This document shows positions 51,602 to 59,912 of a DNA stretch of 64,000 nucleotides, piece after piece; within the stretch, counting starts at the first letter, position 1, and every line of letters begins with the position of its first letter. The stretch comes from a virus. The notes beneath the pieces are model-generated. The model ran no database searches. It had not been told where the DNA came from and saw only the letters and a program-made list of their open reading frames with translations. A program made the translations under genes and the position numbers. The stretch spans positions 25,690 through 89,689 of IMG/VR virus record IMGVR_UViG_3300042449_001328, one strand, 5' to 3'.

Positions 51602-52777
51602 TTATTCACAAAATATCGGCATCCTAGTTGTGAAACCTTTCTTTGCATCCAACAAGTGGAATACCTGCATAGGTGGTTCAAATGCGGCACCTATTGACTG
51701 GGCATAACTATTCCATCCACAAAGTGAACCGTTTAAACTACAGGTACTTGTAGGCAACCAAACTCGATGGTAATGATGGCACAGATTCCAATCAGCTTTT
51801 ACAGTCCTATCCCACTTCTGGATCAACTTGTTCATCGGTACGGTCAAATCCCCTATGCCGCCTTGATAGCTAACTTGATGGCCATGAAAAGCTCTTATCT
51901 TTTTGCCCAGTACATCAAAGTATGCAAGTTCTGACTCTGGTATGTAAAATTCAAAAGGTTCACTTAATTCTTGCTTTAAGCTGTGATAAATGATTGCCTC
52001 CAGATTCATTCGGTAGTCAATGGAAGAACTCATCTTTTTGGTCTGCCTTCCATGGTTGCCTCTCACGCAAACGACCAATATTTTTTTGACGTTTGCATTA
52101 TTTGCAAGTGTCAATAAACTTTTCTTTAATATTTCTTTGGCAAACATTGACGCTTGGATAGGTGACATAAAGTTCATTTGAACATCATGCTCATGCAGGT
52201 AGTTGTTTATAAAGTCACCGCCTAAACAAACCACTAGTTCGTTTATTGTAACATCTTGCCTTTCTTTCTTTATAAGTTTAAGGGTATTGACTACTAATTT
52301 CTCCGCTCTTGCTTTGGCTATGTCTGGATTATATTCGTTCATGCCTCCAGTTGTGCTTTTCTCTATCCTTTCTTCCACGTGCCAATCTGAATACTGGATA
52401 ATAGGTACCGCTTGGTCTTTTGTCCCTTTTACAACTGGTATCTTAGGGGCTTTTACTTCAGTGAATTCTGTGATTTGTAAGGCCTCGTCCAGCTTATCGC
52501 TTATTTGGTTGTACCTATACAGCAATTCTTGGTTTCTTCTTTGCAGGTCTACAATGATTGCCTGTCTTTTTCTCTCTACCAAGTCTTGATCTATTGTCTT
52601 TGGTGCGACACCGTGGTGTATGTTTGGTAGACTAAGTTCGCCTTTGCTCAATTCATGCCTACATTCCCTTACATAAGCATTATTGGTCTTAAACTTTTCA
52701 GCTATCTCTCTGGTGGGTGCTTTAGGATGCGATAGAATGTATTGCTTTATTTGGTAGGTCTTGCTTGTGATAGCCAT
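51602..52777 (-). CDS. Metallophosphoesterase with N-terminal HTH
   Basis: A 391-residue protein. Residues 1-45 resemble a helix-turn-helix ('APTREIAEKFKTNNAYVREC'), and 60-105 are a coiled coil. The catalytic domain has 'QYSDWHVEE' (Asp131, His133), 'LGGDFINN' (Asp188), 'VRGNHGR' (Asn241, His242), 'FHGHQ' and 'CHHYHRV', the ordered motifs of calcineurin-like phosphoesterases. It could cleave DNA ends or nucleotides. The combination with an HTH suggests a DNA-targeted activity. Confidence 0.8.
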   Translation of the reverse strand: MAITSKTYQIKQYILSHPKAPTREIAEKFKTNNAYVRECRHELSKGELSLPNIHHGVAPKTIDQDLVERKRQAIIVDLQRRNQELLYRYNQISDKLDEALQITEFTEVKAPKIPVVKGTKDQAVPIIQYSDWHVEERIEKSTTGGMNEYNPDIAKARAEKLVVNTLKLIKKERQDVTINELVVCLGGDFINNYLHEHDVQMNFMSPIQASMFAKEILKKSLLTLANNANVKKILVVCVRGNHGRQTKKMSSSIDYRMNLEAIIYHSLKQELSEPFEFYIPESELAYFDVLGKKIRAFHGHQVSYQGGIGDLTVPMNKLIQKWDRTVKADWNLCHHYHRVWLPTSTCSLNGSLCGWNSYAQSIGAAFEPPMQVFHLLDAKKGFTTRMPIFCE

Positions 52778-52783
52778 TCTTTT

Positions 52784-53197
52784 TTAGTTTGGTTGATTAA
52801 GGATGCTGTTTATAGGCTGGCAAAAGTTTGCCTTTGACAGTACAAACAATTGGTCGTTGTGCATGAACATGGCTTGTTCAGAGAATATTTTGACTATGGG
52901 TACTTCAGTGTCTTTAATGTAAACGTTATCTTTTTCTATTTTTTCAATAGGTAGATTTAGGCTCATTTCTTGGGTTTGAAAGACAAGTGTTGAGTCGGTC
53001 AACGTTAAAGTGACTTGTTTAAGGTCACAACCTATCAACCTAAAGTGTCCATCAACCATTACAGACTTAGATACAGAATTATATTTATAGGTTTGTGTTT
53101 TGCTTTTAGTGTAATGCCTGGATATGTTCTCCAACAATAGAAGCAATGCTGAGATTATGATGAGACCTGATATGAAAAACTTGGTGATCGGTTTCAT
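52784..53197 (-). CDS. Membrane-anchored small protein, unknown
   Basis: A 137-residue protein with an N-terminal membrane helix (residues 6-24, 'KFFISGLIIISALLLLLEN') followed by a beta-rich domain outside or inside the membrane. No family is recognised. It has a tandem promoter-like motif directly upstream. Confidence 0.5.
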   Translation of the reverse strand: MKPITKFFISGLIIISALLLLLENISRHYTKSKTQTYKYNSVSKSVMVDGHFRLIGCDLKQVTLTLTDSTLVFQTQEMSLNLPIEKIEKDNVYIKDTEVPIVKIFSEQAMFMHNDQLFVLSKANFCQPINSILNQPN

Positions 53198-53200
53198 GAT

Positions 53201-53222
53201 GTAAATTTAAGTAAAATTACTC
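53201..53222 (-). promoter_or_regulatory. Tandem promoter-like motifs
   Basis: GTAATTTTAC followed by TTAAATTTAC on the minus strand; the second ends three bases before the ATG at 53195-53197. Two start sites may be used. Confidence 0.45.
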
Positions 53223-53251
53223 AAAGTGTTGATTTTATTTTTTTCAATGTA

Positions 53252-53533
53252 TTACAGAACTGGAGCAAAGTCTCTTTCAAACTTGTAAACTACCCATTCA
53301 CGTTCCTTTCTGCTTAATTTGGATTTCTTCTGTTGAATCAATCCGTATTCTTCAACAATGTTGATACCTGAATGGTTTTCTTTTTTGGATTGACTCACTC
53401 CCATATAAGGAAAATATGTCGTTTCTGCCATAAGCATAATGCTCATCATCATTGGGGACATTGGCCTTATTGGTTTTTGTGGTTTCTTTTTGTATCTTAT
53501 ACCATTGATTTCAATTATTTCACAAGTATCCAT
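53252..53533 (-). CDS. Small protein of unknown function
   Basis: A 93-residue protein. I choose the ATG at 53531-53533 over a TTG nine codons upstream, because the ATG follows an A-rich stretch. It contains a Met/Pro-rich middle ('PIRPMSPMMMSIMLMAETTY') and a basic C-terminus. Confidence 0.5.
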   Translation of the reverse strand: MDTCEIIEINGIRYKKKPQKPIRPMSPMMMSIMLMAETTYFPYMGVSQSKKENHSGINIVEEYGLIQQKKSKLSRKEREWVVYKFERDFAPVL

Positions 53534-53566
53534 ATTAAAAATTTCTTTAAAATTAAACAATTATTT

Positions 53567-55042
53567 TTACAAATGCACTAGTACCAATCTTTTCTTTGCC
53601 CTAGTGTAAGCAACAAACCTCAAGTTCTCTTCTTGCGTCAATTGATCTTTGGTAACAGCGTACTTACTGGGTATGAGTGCTTTGTTCTCATATTCATCTA
53701 TCAAAAATACGTTATCCGATTCCATCCCTTTTGCCTTATGTATGGTCATCAATTTGATGGGAGCTTGATCAATGTCATCGCTAAATATGCTTTCTAATTT
53801 AGCTATCACTTCACCCACATTGTTGCAACTGCTTGATAATAAGTTGATTACATTTATCTTCTCTTCAAGTAAAAGTACTTTGGGATTCAAAGTGAAATTA
53901 GTTACATTTTTTTGCTTTAATTGTTGCTTTAATAGCTCCATTTGCCTATCCAACTCTTCTTTTATCTCGTTAACTCCTTGAGAATCATCTAGTTGTGAGA
54001 TCAAATTCACTAATCCTTTCTCCAGGTCTTTGCCCACTATCACTGACCTTTTGCCCACCTCTATCAATTGTAGGAAAGCATCTGCCAATGGCCTTAGGTT
54101 TCTGCAAAGCACCATATCCCCGTCCCTTACTTCATCTAAGTTATCTGTCTCTATCACTTCTCCTTGTATTGCTTTGTCCCAAGGTTCTATGTCCTTATAT
54201 ACTTCCCTTGCCTTGTTCACTATTTCTTTTCCGCACCTGTAACTTACGGTCAATGGCAGTTCTACAGTGTTTGGCCTGTTCTTGAAGTAATCAAAACTGT
54301 TTATATCTGAACCTCTAAATTGATAAATTGCTTGTTTATCGTCCCCAAATGCTATCAACCTTCCTTTTATTGGTTTTATTATTCTTTCTATCAGTTTTTG
54401 ATCCAATGCGCTACAGTCTTGTGCTTCGTCCACAAATACATAATCGTATTGCGGTACCCTTATGTCTTTTCTCAATGCTGGCAATGAGATCATGTCCTGA
54501 AAGTCTATCTCTATCCCATTCCTTTCTGTGTCTTGGTTGTAATTATATAGGTTTCTGGTAGCTGTTATGGTGGATAGTATTATCTCGTCCTCTTGGTATA
54601 AGTTATGTTTTTCTCCTAATTCCTTTACTTTTTCTATTGTTAGTTCAGTTAAGGTAGCTCTGACCAGTGACATTAGTTTATCTACCTCGTATATCTTTTT
54701 CCACTTCTTCTTGTGATCTTTTTCTCTTTCAAACAATGGTTTAATATAGTTTAATTGTTTGTCCACATTTACCCTTACTTCATTGTAGCAAGCGTGTATT
54801 GACCTGGCTCCTATTGAGTGTATGGTGAAGCAATCTATCCTTTCATCCAATCTTTCTTTTAATTCTTTTACCGTGTGTTTGTTGAATGCTATAAATACAG
54901 CTCTCCTATCAAAAGGGACAAGAGTGGTTGCCTTTATGCCTGTAGTAGTCTTGCCTGAACCTGCGGTGCTTTTTACAACTAGGTTGGACTTGGTGAACTG
55001 TACGGCTTGGTATATGGCTTGTTGATAAGGGCTATCTTGCAT
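53567..55042 (-). CDS. UvrD/Rep-like superfamily 1 DNA helicase
   Basis: A 491-residue helicase. Motif I 'KSTAGSGKTTT' (25-33), motif II 'YVFVDEAQDC', motif III 'FGDDKQAIYQFRG', motif V 'LMTIHKAKGMESDNVFLI' and motif VI 'RFVAYTRAKKRLVLV' are all present. It translocates along single-stranded DNA and unwinds duplexes in replication or repair. It is shorter than UvrD, lacking large accessory domains. Confidence 0.92.
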   Translation of the reverse strand: MQDSPYQQAIYQAVQFTKSNLVVKSTAGSGKTTTGIKATTLVPFDRRAVFIAFNKHTVKELKERLDERIDCFTIHSIGARSIHACYNEVRVNVDKQLNYIKPLFEREKDHKKKWKKIYEVDKLMSLVRATLTELTIEKVKELGEKHNLYQEDEIILSTITATRNLYNYNQDTERNGIEIDFQDMISLPALRKDIRVPQYDYVFVDEAQDCSALDQKLIERIIKPIKGRLIAFGDDKQAIYQFRGSDINSFDYFKNRPNTVELPLTVSYRCGKEIVNKAREVYKDIEPWDKAIQGEVIETDNLDEVRDGDMVLCRNLRPLADAFLQLIEVGKRSVIVGKDLEKGLVNLISQLDDSQGVNEIKEELDRQMELLKQQLKQKNVTNFTLNPKVLLLEEKINVINLLSSSCNNVGEVIAKLESIFSDDIDQAPIKLMTIHKAKGMESDNVFLIDEYENKALIPSKYAVTKDQLTQEENLRFVAYTRAKKRLVLVHL

Positions 55043-55055
55043 TCTTTTTTTTGAT

Positions 55056-55394
55056 TTAATCTAATCCTAGGTTTTTGATTATATACAAGCTGTCCCGTTT
55101 GACTATTGGTTCTATCAACTTCTTTACTTTTTGCTTTTGTTCTTTTGTCATTTTTGGTTCTATTGGATTGAAAATTTGCCCATTAGAAATCATTATTTGA
55201 ATGTTTCTATCTGAACTCCTAACAGATTGATCTAAATAATTTTTACCATTAAACCATCTGGCACTAAAATCGTCTGGACTGTCTTCTAGCTTCTTTATGA
55301 TTTTATTTATCACTAATTGCTCATGTTCTTTATATTGGTCTTTTTCTTTTGGCTGGCTAAAGTAGTTTATTGCTTTGTAAAGAGCAGATAGCAT
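55056..55394 (-). CDS. Small helical protein, unknown
   Basis: A 112-residue charged helical protein. The end 'KRDSLYIIKNLGL' and the Lys-rich segment 'KEQKQKVKKLIEPIVKRDSL' suggest protein or nucleic-acid binding. No family is recognised. Confidence 0.5.
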   Translation of the reverse strand: MLSALYKAINYFSQPKEKDQYKEHEQLVINKIIKKLEDSPDDFSARWFNGKNYLDQSVRSSDRNIQIMISNGQIFNPIEPKMTKEQKQKVKKLIEPIVKRDSLYIIKNLGLD

Positions 55395-55403
55395 GTTGAA
55401 ATA

Positions 55404-55616
55404 TTATTTTTCATCTTTGTTTTCTTTTATTGCTTGCTTATAGTTTGTCCAATAAGTACAGTCTGCCTTTATTGTCCATTTATCTTTCCTACCCCCTGAC
55501 TCAAATTCTCTTCTCATTTTACCTGACTTTATTTGGTTCAATACTTCTTGAAAGTCTTTTTGCTCAAAGGTTTCCCTATCTGTCTTTAACTTTATTGTGA
55601 TAACTGTTTCTATCAT
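55404..55616 (-). CDS. Small basic protein, unknown
   Basis: A 70-residue basic protein starting 'MIETVITIKLKTDRETFE', with two strands and a helix. It follows the structured gene-free block at 55669-55769. Confidence 0.45.
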   Translation of the reverse strand: MIETVITIKLKTDRETFEQKDFQEVLNQIKSGKMRREFESGGRKDKWTIKADCTYWTNYKQAIKENKDEK

Positions 55617-55668
55617 AAATTTTTAAGGTTTTTTAAAATTATGTGTCTTTCCACATTGTCAGTCTTTA

Positions 55669-55769
55669 GATTGGATTCGGTTTATGAAAATTACAGGGGC
55701 TTCCGTTTATCAACCGTCTATTGGTCTTGCACAATTTTAAAAGGGTCCAATTAGAGTTATGATCCAATC
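55669..55769. ncRNA. Candidate structured RNA with a three-way junction
   Basis: Within a gene-free stretch of 212 bases, GATTGGAT (55669-55676) pairs with ATCCAATC (55762-55769). Inside, CGGTT/AACCG (55678-55716) and ATTGG/CCAAT (55720-55751) form two arms. The strand cannot be decided from pairing alone, but neighbouring genes are on the minus strand. It matches no RNA family that I recognise. Confidence 0.45.
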
Positions 55770-55828
55770 CCTCAATGCCTATGACAACAGGAACTTTTTA
55801 TAGCCCCTAACCTTTTCTGCTTTTTAAC

Positions 55829-56431
55829 TCAAAGTTCTTTTATCAATATTTTAATGTCGTTTGGTGCTTTCTGGTCTCCTCCAAAGTAAGTGAACAGTCT
55901 GTAGTATATTGGCAACAAAGGTTTGTCAGACAATGGTATGGATGCTTTTCTGTAATTATTTTTGTCCCATGTCAGTTCAGCTCTATCTTTGAAAGATAAC
56001 GTAAAGGTAACTTGTTCCCCTAACCTTACTCCTCCCATGTATTCAGTAAATATTCTGCCTTTATCACGAACATATAGGAACAATTGGATATGTTGATCAA
56101 ACTCGCTCCATCTCCACCCTACCCTTACTGAGTTATGTTTAGGGCCTTTTAAACTTGTACCTATGCCGTACAGTTTGTTTATGTCAAACTTATTGTCCCC
56201 AACTATACTGTAATCGCTTCCCCTGCCAAATATCACGCTAAAGGTGAGGGTGTTTTTTGTATAAGGCAACAATCTGGCTAAGAAATTGGTTTGTGTGTAA
56301 TGATCTCCCCTTTTTATGATGTAAGGAGTCCAATTTTTTAGACTAGGTATGGTTTGATCTAAGAGTATGGCCAAAACCAAGGCTATTATGATAATAGTTG
56401 GCACTAAGATTAGTCCTGTGAGTGGGTTCAT
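55829..56431 (-). CDS. Membrane-anchored protein of unknown function
   Basis: A 200-residue protein with an N-terminal membrane helix (residues 6-26, 'GLILVPTIIIIALVLAILL') and a beta-rich domain with 'NSVRVGWRWSEFDQHIQL', suggesting a jelly-roll-like fold. No known family. Confidence 0.5.
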   Translation of the reverse strand: MNPLTGLILVPTIIIIALVLAILLDQTIPSLKNWTPYIIKRGDHYTQTNFLARLLPYTKNTLTFSVIFGRGSDYSIVGDNKFDINKLYGIGTSLKGPKHNSVRVGWRWSEFDQHIQLFLYVRDKGRIFTEYMGGVRLGEQVTFTLSFKDRAELTWDKNNYRKASIPLSDKPLLPIYYRLFTYFGGDQKAPNDIKILIKEL

Positions 56432-56466
56432 GTTTTTAATTTATTTAGTTAAAGGTAGGAGAATAT

Positions 56467-56703
56467 TTATTTTAGTTGCTTGCACTCAATTGCAAAATAA
56501 ATAAATTCTAAGTCTTCTATTGATTTTAATTCCCTAAAAGTTACAAATTTTGCATTACTTATATCTTTACAAGCTAAATAAAAGATAAGTTTTTTATTTG
56601 AACCTTCCATAATTTGTATACCAATATTACCTTTCCACATAAAATCATCTCTTCCAACAAAACCAAGTTCTACTAATTTTCTAACAGTTATTCCTGTTTT
56701 CAT
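56467..56703 (-). CDS. Small protein of unknown function
   Basis: A 78-residue protein starting 'MKTGITVRKLVELGFV' with short strands and a helix. I recall similar small proteins in flavobacterial phages ('VRKLxELGFV'), but no function is known. Confidence 0.55.
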   Translation of the reverse strand: MKTGITVRKLVELGFVGRDDFMWKGNIGIQIMEGSNKKLIFYLACKDISNAKFVTFRELKSIEDLEFIYFAIECKQLK

Positions 56704-56714
56704 ACTATTTTTGG

Positions 56715-57341
56715 TTAAAGGTTTTGTTCAATCCATTTATCAGCATTAAAAAAATTAGTATCTGCTCCACCATAAACAGCATATTCAGCAAATAAGTTTA
56801 GCAACTCTTTTACCTCTTCCTTACTCCAACTTTCTTTTATTGGTTTAACGGTAATAGTGTTGTCTTTGTTAAGAAGTAATCTTTCACTTATTACATCAGA
56901 ACTTAATGAAGGATGGTAATATATATATTCAACCAACACTTCTTTGATTTGTTTCCCTGCATTGTATTCTTTTGCGTACAATTCAAGAAATGAGTCTGGT
57001 GGTTGAGGTAATGGGAAGAAAGAAGTTTGTTCTCCTCTTCCATACTGTTTAACAGTTAATGAAATATCTGTTGTAGCTACAATTTTCTTTTCATAAGAAA
57101 CTAAGTTCTGTTTGAATTGATAGATTTCCTTTGAAATCTCATTGTAAACCCAATCACCTTCTTTTATTTCTTCATTTGAAAGAACGTACAGGTGAAATGA
57201 TTTTGCATTAAGAGCGTTGTTTAAATAATCTTGTGTCAAGTACCCTCTGTAGTAATTAAGTTTTATATTGTTTTGTAAATAGAAACAATTCTCTGCTCTA
57301 TTAGTTGGTAACATTACTACTTGTAGTTTCTTGTATGTCAT
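56715..57341 (-). CDS. Conserved Bacteroidota phage protein of unknown function
   Basis: A 208-residue protein. 'EEIKEGDWVYNEISKEIYQF', 'KIVATTDISLTV' and 'PLPQPPDSFLELYAKEYNAG' match a family that I recall as frequent in flavobacterial phages and prophages. Its function is not known. It supports the host inference. Confidence 0.65.
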   Translation of the reverse strand: MTYKKLQVVMLPTNRAENCFYLQNNIKLNYYRGYLTQDYLNNALNAKSFHLYVLSNEEIKEGDWVYNEISKEIYQFKQNLVSYEKKIVATTDISLTVKQYGRGEQTSFFPLPQPPDSFLELYAKEYNAGKQIKEVLVEYIYYHPSLSSDVISERLLLNKDNTITVKPIKESWSKEEVKELLNLFAEYAVYGGADTNFFNADKWIEQNL

Positions 57342-57351
57342 AATAAATTGT

Positions 57352-57423
57352 TTAATATGTAATCAAATGATGCTGAATAGGCTTTTTGTGGTGAAGAGTA
57401 TATATGGTTGGTTGTATGTTCAT
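57352..57423 (-). CDS. Possible microprotein
   Basis: A 23-residue frame whose ATG at 57421-57423 overlaps the stop of the preceding gene (ATGA). It begins 'MNIQPTIYTLHHKK'. The overlap is the only support; it could easily be chance. Confidence 0.2.
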   Translation of the reverse strand: MNIQPTIYTLHHKKPIQHHLITY

Positions 57424-57713
57424 GGTTGTTCAGGATTATAATCACCTCTTTGTATTACTTTCTTTAATCTATCTATTTGAAATTGCGCATCTTTAATTTC
57501 AATGGCTAATTCATCAATTGTAAGATGTCTATTTAATAATCCAGTACAATAAGCTATTTCTAATTCTCTTTCACTATACATCCTTTCAGCTTGCCATTTA
57601 GCACCTTTAATGAAGCTATCTCTTTTCATTGAGTTTCCTATGTCCATACCTAAAACATAAGGAGTTGGAGTTGGATATAATCTTTCAGCAGCTTCTTCTA
57701 ATTCGCTTTTCAT
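57420..57713 (-). CDS. Conserved Bacteroidota phage small protein
   Basis: A 97-residue protein. 'SFIKGAKWQAERMYSERELE' is the hallmark of a small protein family widely present, as I recall, in flavobacterial phages. Function unknown. It is coupled by four bases to the preceding gene. Confidence 0.65.
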   Translation of the reverse strand: MKSELEEAAERLYPTPTPYVLGMDIGNSMKRDSFIKGAKWQAERMYSERELEIAYCTGLLNRHLTIDELAIEIKDAQFQIDRLKKVIQRGDYNPEQP

Positions 57714-57973
57714 TTTAAAAATATTTTTAAAGTTTTCCCTTTATCTTGATATTGTAATTCAACATTTTTAGCATTATAATTAGTATATGCTCTACCATTA
57801 TAAGGTTCTGAATGTTGTATTACTTCAATTCTAGTTATATTTGATGTATTATTTTGCTCAAGTTGCTGCTGCTTTTCTATTTCTTTGGCTTGTTCAATTA
57901 TTCTTGGTGGTAATTGAGATTCAAGTATTGGCCATTGTTCAATCAACCAATCAATTGCTGTCTGTTGTTTCAT
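57710..57973 (-). CDS. Conserved Bacteroidota phage small protein
   Basis: An 87-residue protein starting 'MKQQTAIDWLIEQWPILESQ' followed by 'IIEQAKEIEKQQ', a pattern I recall from many flavobacterial phages and prophages. Function unknown. Overlaps both neighbours by four bases. Confidence 0.65.
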   Translation of the reverse strand: MKQQTAIDWLIEQWPILESQLPPRIIEQAKEIEKQQQLEQNNTSNITRIEVIQHSEPYNGRAYTNYNAKNVELQYQDKGKTLKIFLK

Positions 57974-58530
57974 TTTGATTGATTTTTAAGTTTAACTTTT
58001 AATTGCTCCAACTCTAACAATTTAGATTGTAAGGTTTTAATAGCATCGTAAGAGCCTTTCACAAACAATTGACCTGCTCCATCTCCCAATTCAACAATAT
58101 CAGTATAATCTCTTTGTTGTGTAACAAGTTTGGCGAATACATCTCTTGAACCATGTCCTTTGCCAGTTATTGTTACTATTTTAACATCAACTTCTTTACC
58201 ACTATCAACTAAACCTAGATCAATTGCTTGTTGCCAGTCTTGATTTTTTAATGGGATTTGTTTAGTAATCGGTGGAGGCTTTTTACCAAATCCTATAAAT
58301 AAGTGAGGTTGCTCTTCTTCATACTCAACAACAATAGTTTTGAGTTCTGATATTTTAGCTGACTGTGATCTTATTGGATTTAATTTTTGATATATAGGAC
58401 AACATTCAACCCAATCACTCTTTACTTCTAAGATATACCACACTTTAACTTTAGATGGGCATCCTGACCAATAAACCTGCATACCTTCATTCACTTTTGT
58501 GATTGGTATGGATTTTATTGTTGATTTCAT
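57970..58530 (-). CDS. Protein of unknown function
   Basis: A 186-residue protein. It has a beta-rich N-terminal half ('VNEGMQVYWSGCPSKVKVWY') and a helical C-terminus. It is first in the group of four coupled genes and follows the tRNA-like element. Confidence 0.5.
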   Translation of the reverse strand: MKSTIKSIPITKVNEGMQVYWSGCPSKVKVWYILEVKSDWVECCPIYQKLNPIRSQSAKISELKTIVVEYEEEQPHLFIGFGKKPPPITKQIPLKNQDWQQAIDLGLVDSGKEVDVKIVTITGKGHGSRDVFAKLVTQQRDYTDIVELGDGAGQLFVKGSYDAIKTLQSKLLELEQLKVKLKNQSK

Positions 58531-58564
58531 GTTTTAATTTGTTTAAGTTAAACTTTAATTTTTG

Positions 58565-58676
58565 TAGTCAGGACAGGATTCGAACCTGTATTCATACATT
58601 GCTCTTGCGTCTGGATGCCTCCTGACAAGAGAGAATCAGAGTGCCTTCTGTGCGTCTACCGTTGCGCCACCTGACT
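58565..58676 (-). tRNA. tRNA-like element with non-canonical anticodon region
   Basis: On the minus strand AGTCAGG pairs perfectly with CCTGACT, discriminator A. The D-arm is GCG-CAACGGTAGA-CGC (Leu-like) and the T-arm ACAGG-TTCGAAT-CCTGT is perfect. After the D-arm comes CAGA-AGGCAC-TCTG, only 4 bp with a 6-base loop, and then a long arm CTCTTG/CAAGAG with an 18-base loop that could be a variable arm. Total length is 112 bases, too long for a normal tRNA. The anticodon cannot be assigned. Confidence 0.5.
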
Positions 58677-58681
58677 ATGTC

Positions 58682-59094
58682 CCAAACTTCACCTAGTACG
58701 TCTACTAGGGATAGGTTTGGTAATCCACCGTAACTTATGCCTTGGGCTATTCGTTTGCGTGGATAAAAGACCACAGAAGTGTGCTGTTCTTATGGGAAGC
58801 ATCGTGGTACTTAACGTTTAAAACAAGATTGGTAGCTTCTGACTTGATAATATTCTCGAAAGCTAATTATCTCTCACCAGAATGTAACCTGACGTATCGT
58901 TAGCACTACCAATCTATTTTTTAGTTTTTACAGTTGGTAGTCCTGTAACTTTAGCCTTGCTGCCTGTTAATTCAGAACAGCTACCAACGTGTAAAAACCT
59001 TTTTCAAAATCAATACTTATTAAAACGTATTCTTCATCCCACTAGGATACGTGTTGCACTATCTATCTAATAAGTATTTTGCTGATTAAACAGC
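58682..59094. ncRNA. Gene-free block of strong inverted repeats, candidate large structured RNA
   Basis: About 410 bases without a gene. It contains five perfect or near-perfect stems in series: CCAAAC/GTTTGG around CCTAGTA/TACTAGG (58682-58720); ATCCAC/GTGGAT (58723-58764); GATTGGTAG/CTACCAATC (58827-58914); GTTTTTACA+TTGGTAG with CTACCAA+TGTAAAAAC (58924-58998); AATACTTATT/AATAAGTATT (59012-59078). A small GCTG/CAGC hairpin (59081-59094) closes the block. It abuts the tRNA-like element. It could be one large ornate RNA of the kind found near phage tRNAs (for example GOLLD or ROOL), but I cannot confirm a family. Confidence 0.55.
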
Positions 59095-59135
59095 AGATTT
59101 TGATAATCTTTAAATAAGTTTTTTACATTCAATTC

Positions 59136-59270
59136 TTAGTTTTCAATTTCTTCTTTTAAACCAACATTAAATGTTTTGTTATTAATAGCATATTGGTCTA
59201 CCTTACATCTTAAAAGGTCAAATAGATCAAGCCATTTTAACATTTCTTTTGCTTTCTTCTTTTCAGTCAT
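59136..59270 (-). CDS. Small helical protein, unknown
   Basis: A 44-residue frame with ATG at 59268-59270, starting 'MTEKKKAKEMLKWLDLFDLL'. It has Lys-rich helical character and a promoter-like motif about 40 bases upstream. No family is recognised. Confidence 0.5.
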   Translation of the reverse strand: MTEKKKAKEMLKWLDLFDLLRCKVDQYAINNKTFNVGLKEEIEN

Positions 59271-59310
59271 AATATTTAATGGTTAAAAGTTTTCAAAGAA
59301 CGTTAATGAG

Positions 59311-59320
59311 GTAAAATTAA
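59311..59320 (-). promoter_or_regulatory. Promoter-like motif before the 44-residue gene
   Basis: TTAATTTTAC on the minus strand, about 40 bases before the ATG at 59268-59270. Confidence 0.4.
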
Positions 59321-59356
59321 CCATTTATCCAAATAAATACAACACATTTGTTGAAC

Positions 59357-59686
59357 TTATTTTTGAACTAATTTCAGTTGTTCGTTTACATGGTACACTA
59401 CGTACTTTTCTTCAGGCCTAAAGGTTTCTATCTCAAACCCAAGCAAGGCAGACTGTAAAGCGTCTATAGTGAAGGCTAAGGGGATTGTGTCAATGTCTTC
59501 ATCTTTGACCTTTACAAGGATTTTGTCTTTAATGCTGGATACTAGAGTACCTTCTACTTTTAGTTCACCGTCATCTACTTCCACATCACCTTCTAGGTGG
59601 AGAAGTGTGTTGATGTGACGGTTAAGTTTTTGCATGGGTGTCTCGTTTGAGTAAATGATGTTGGGTTGTGTGTTCATGTAGTTCAT
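59357..59686 (-). CDS. Small protein of unknown function
   Basis: A 109-residue protein. The ATG at 59684-59686 lies just after the upstream gene's stop; a longer frame would overlap that gene. It has a helical first half ('ETPMQKLNRHINTLLHLEG') and an acidic strand-rich middle. Function unknown. Confidence 0.5.
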   Translation of the reverse strand: MNYMNTQPNIIYSNETPMQKLNRHINTLLHLEGDVEVDDGELKVEGTLVSSIKDKILVKVKDEDIDTIPLAFTIDALQSALLGFEIETFRPEEKYVVYHVNEQLKLVQK

Positions 59687-59699
59687 AAATTTATTGGTT

Positions 59700-59912
59700 T
59701 TAAATGTTTTTGAATTTAAGTTCATAAGTGTACAGATAGCCCCTGTCATCGTCCCACTCCCAGCTTTCTTCAAGTGGCAGTACTTCTCTTAGAACGTCAG
59801 GCACTTGCCGCCATCCACCGAAAGAGTATATTCCCAAATCTTTTTCTTGTACAAAGTCGTCTGGGCAGTTGAACCACCACATACGGACTATGTTGATCAG
59901 GTGCTGTTTCAT
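59700..59912 (-). CDS. Small protein of unknown function
   Basis: A 70-residue acidic protein with several Trp residues ('RMWWFNCPDDFVQEKDLGIY'), coupled by ATGA to the gene upstream. Function unknown. Confidence 0.5.
   Translation of the reverse strand: MKQHLINIVRMWWFNCPDDFVQEKDLGIYSFGGWRQVPDVLREVLPLEESWEWDDDRGYLYTYELKFKNI

Noticed and set aside
58592-58774. A 60-codon open frame on the minus strand
   Set aside because: It overlaps the tRNA-like element and the inverted-repeat block and has no protein-like composition.
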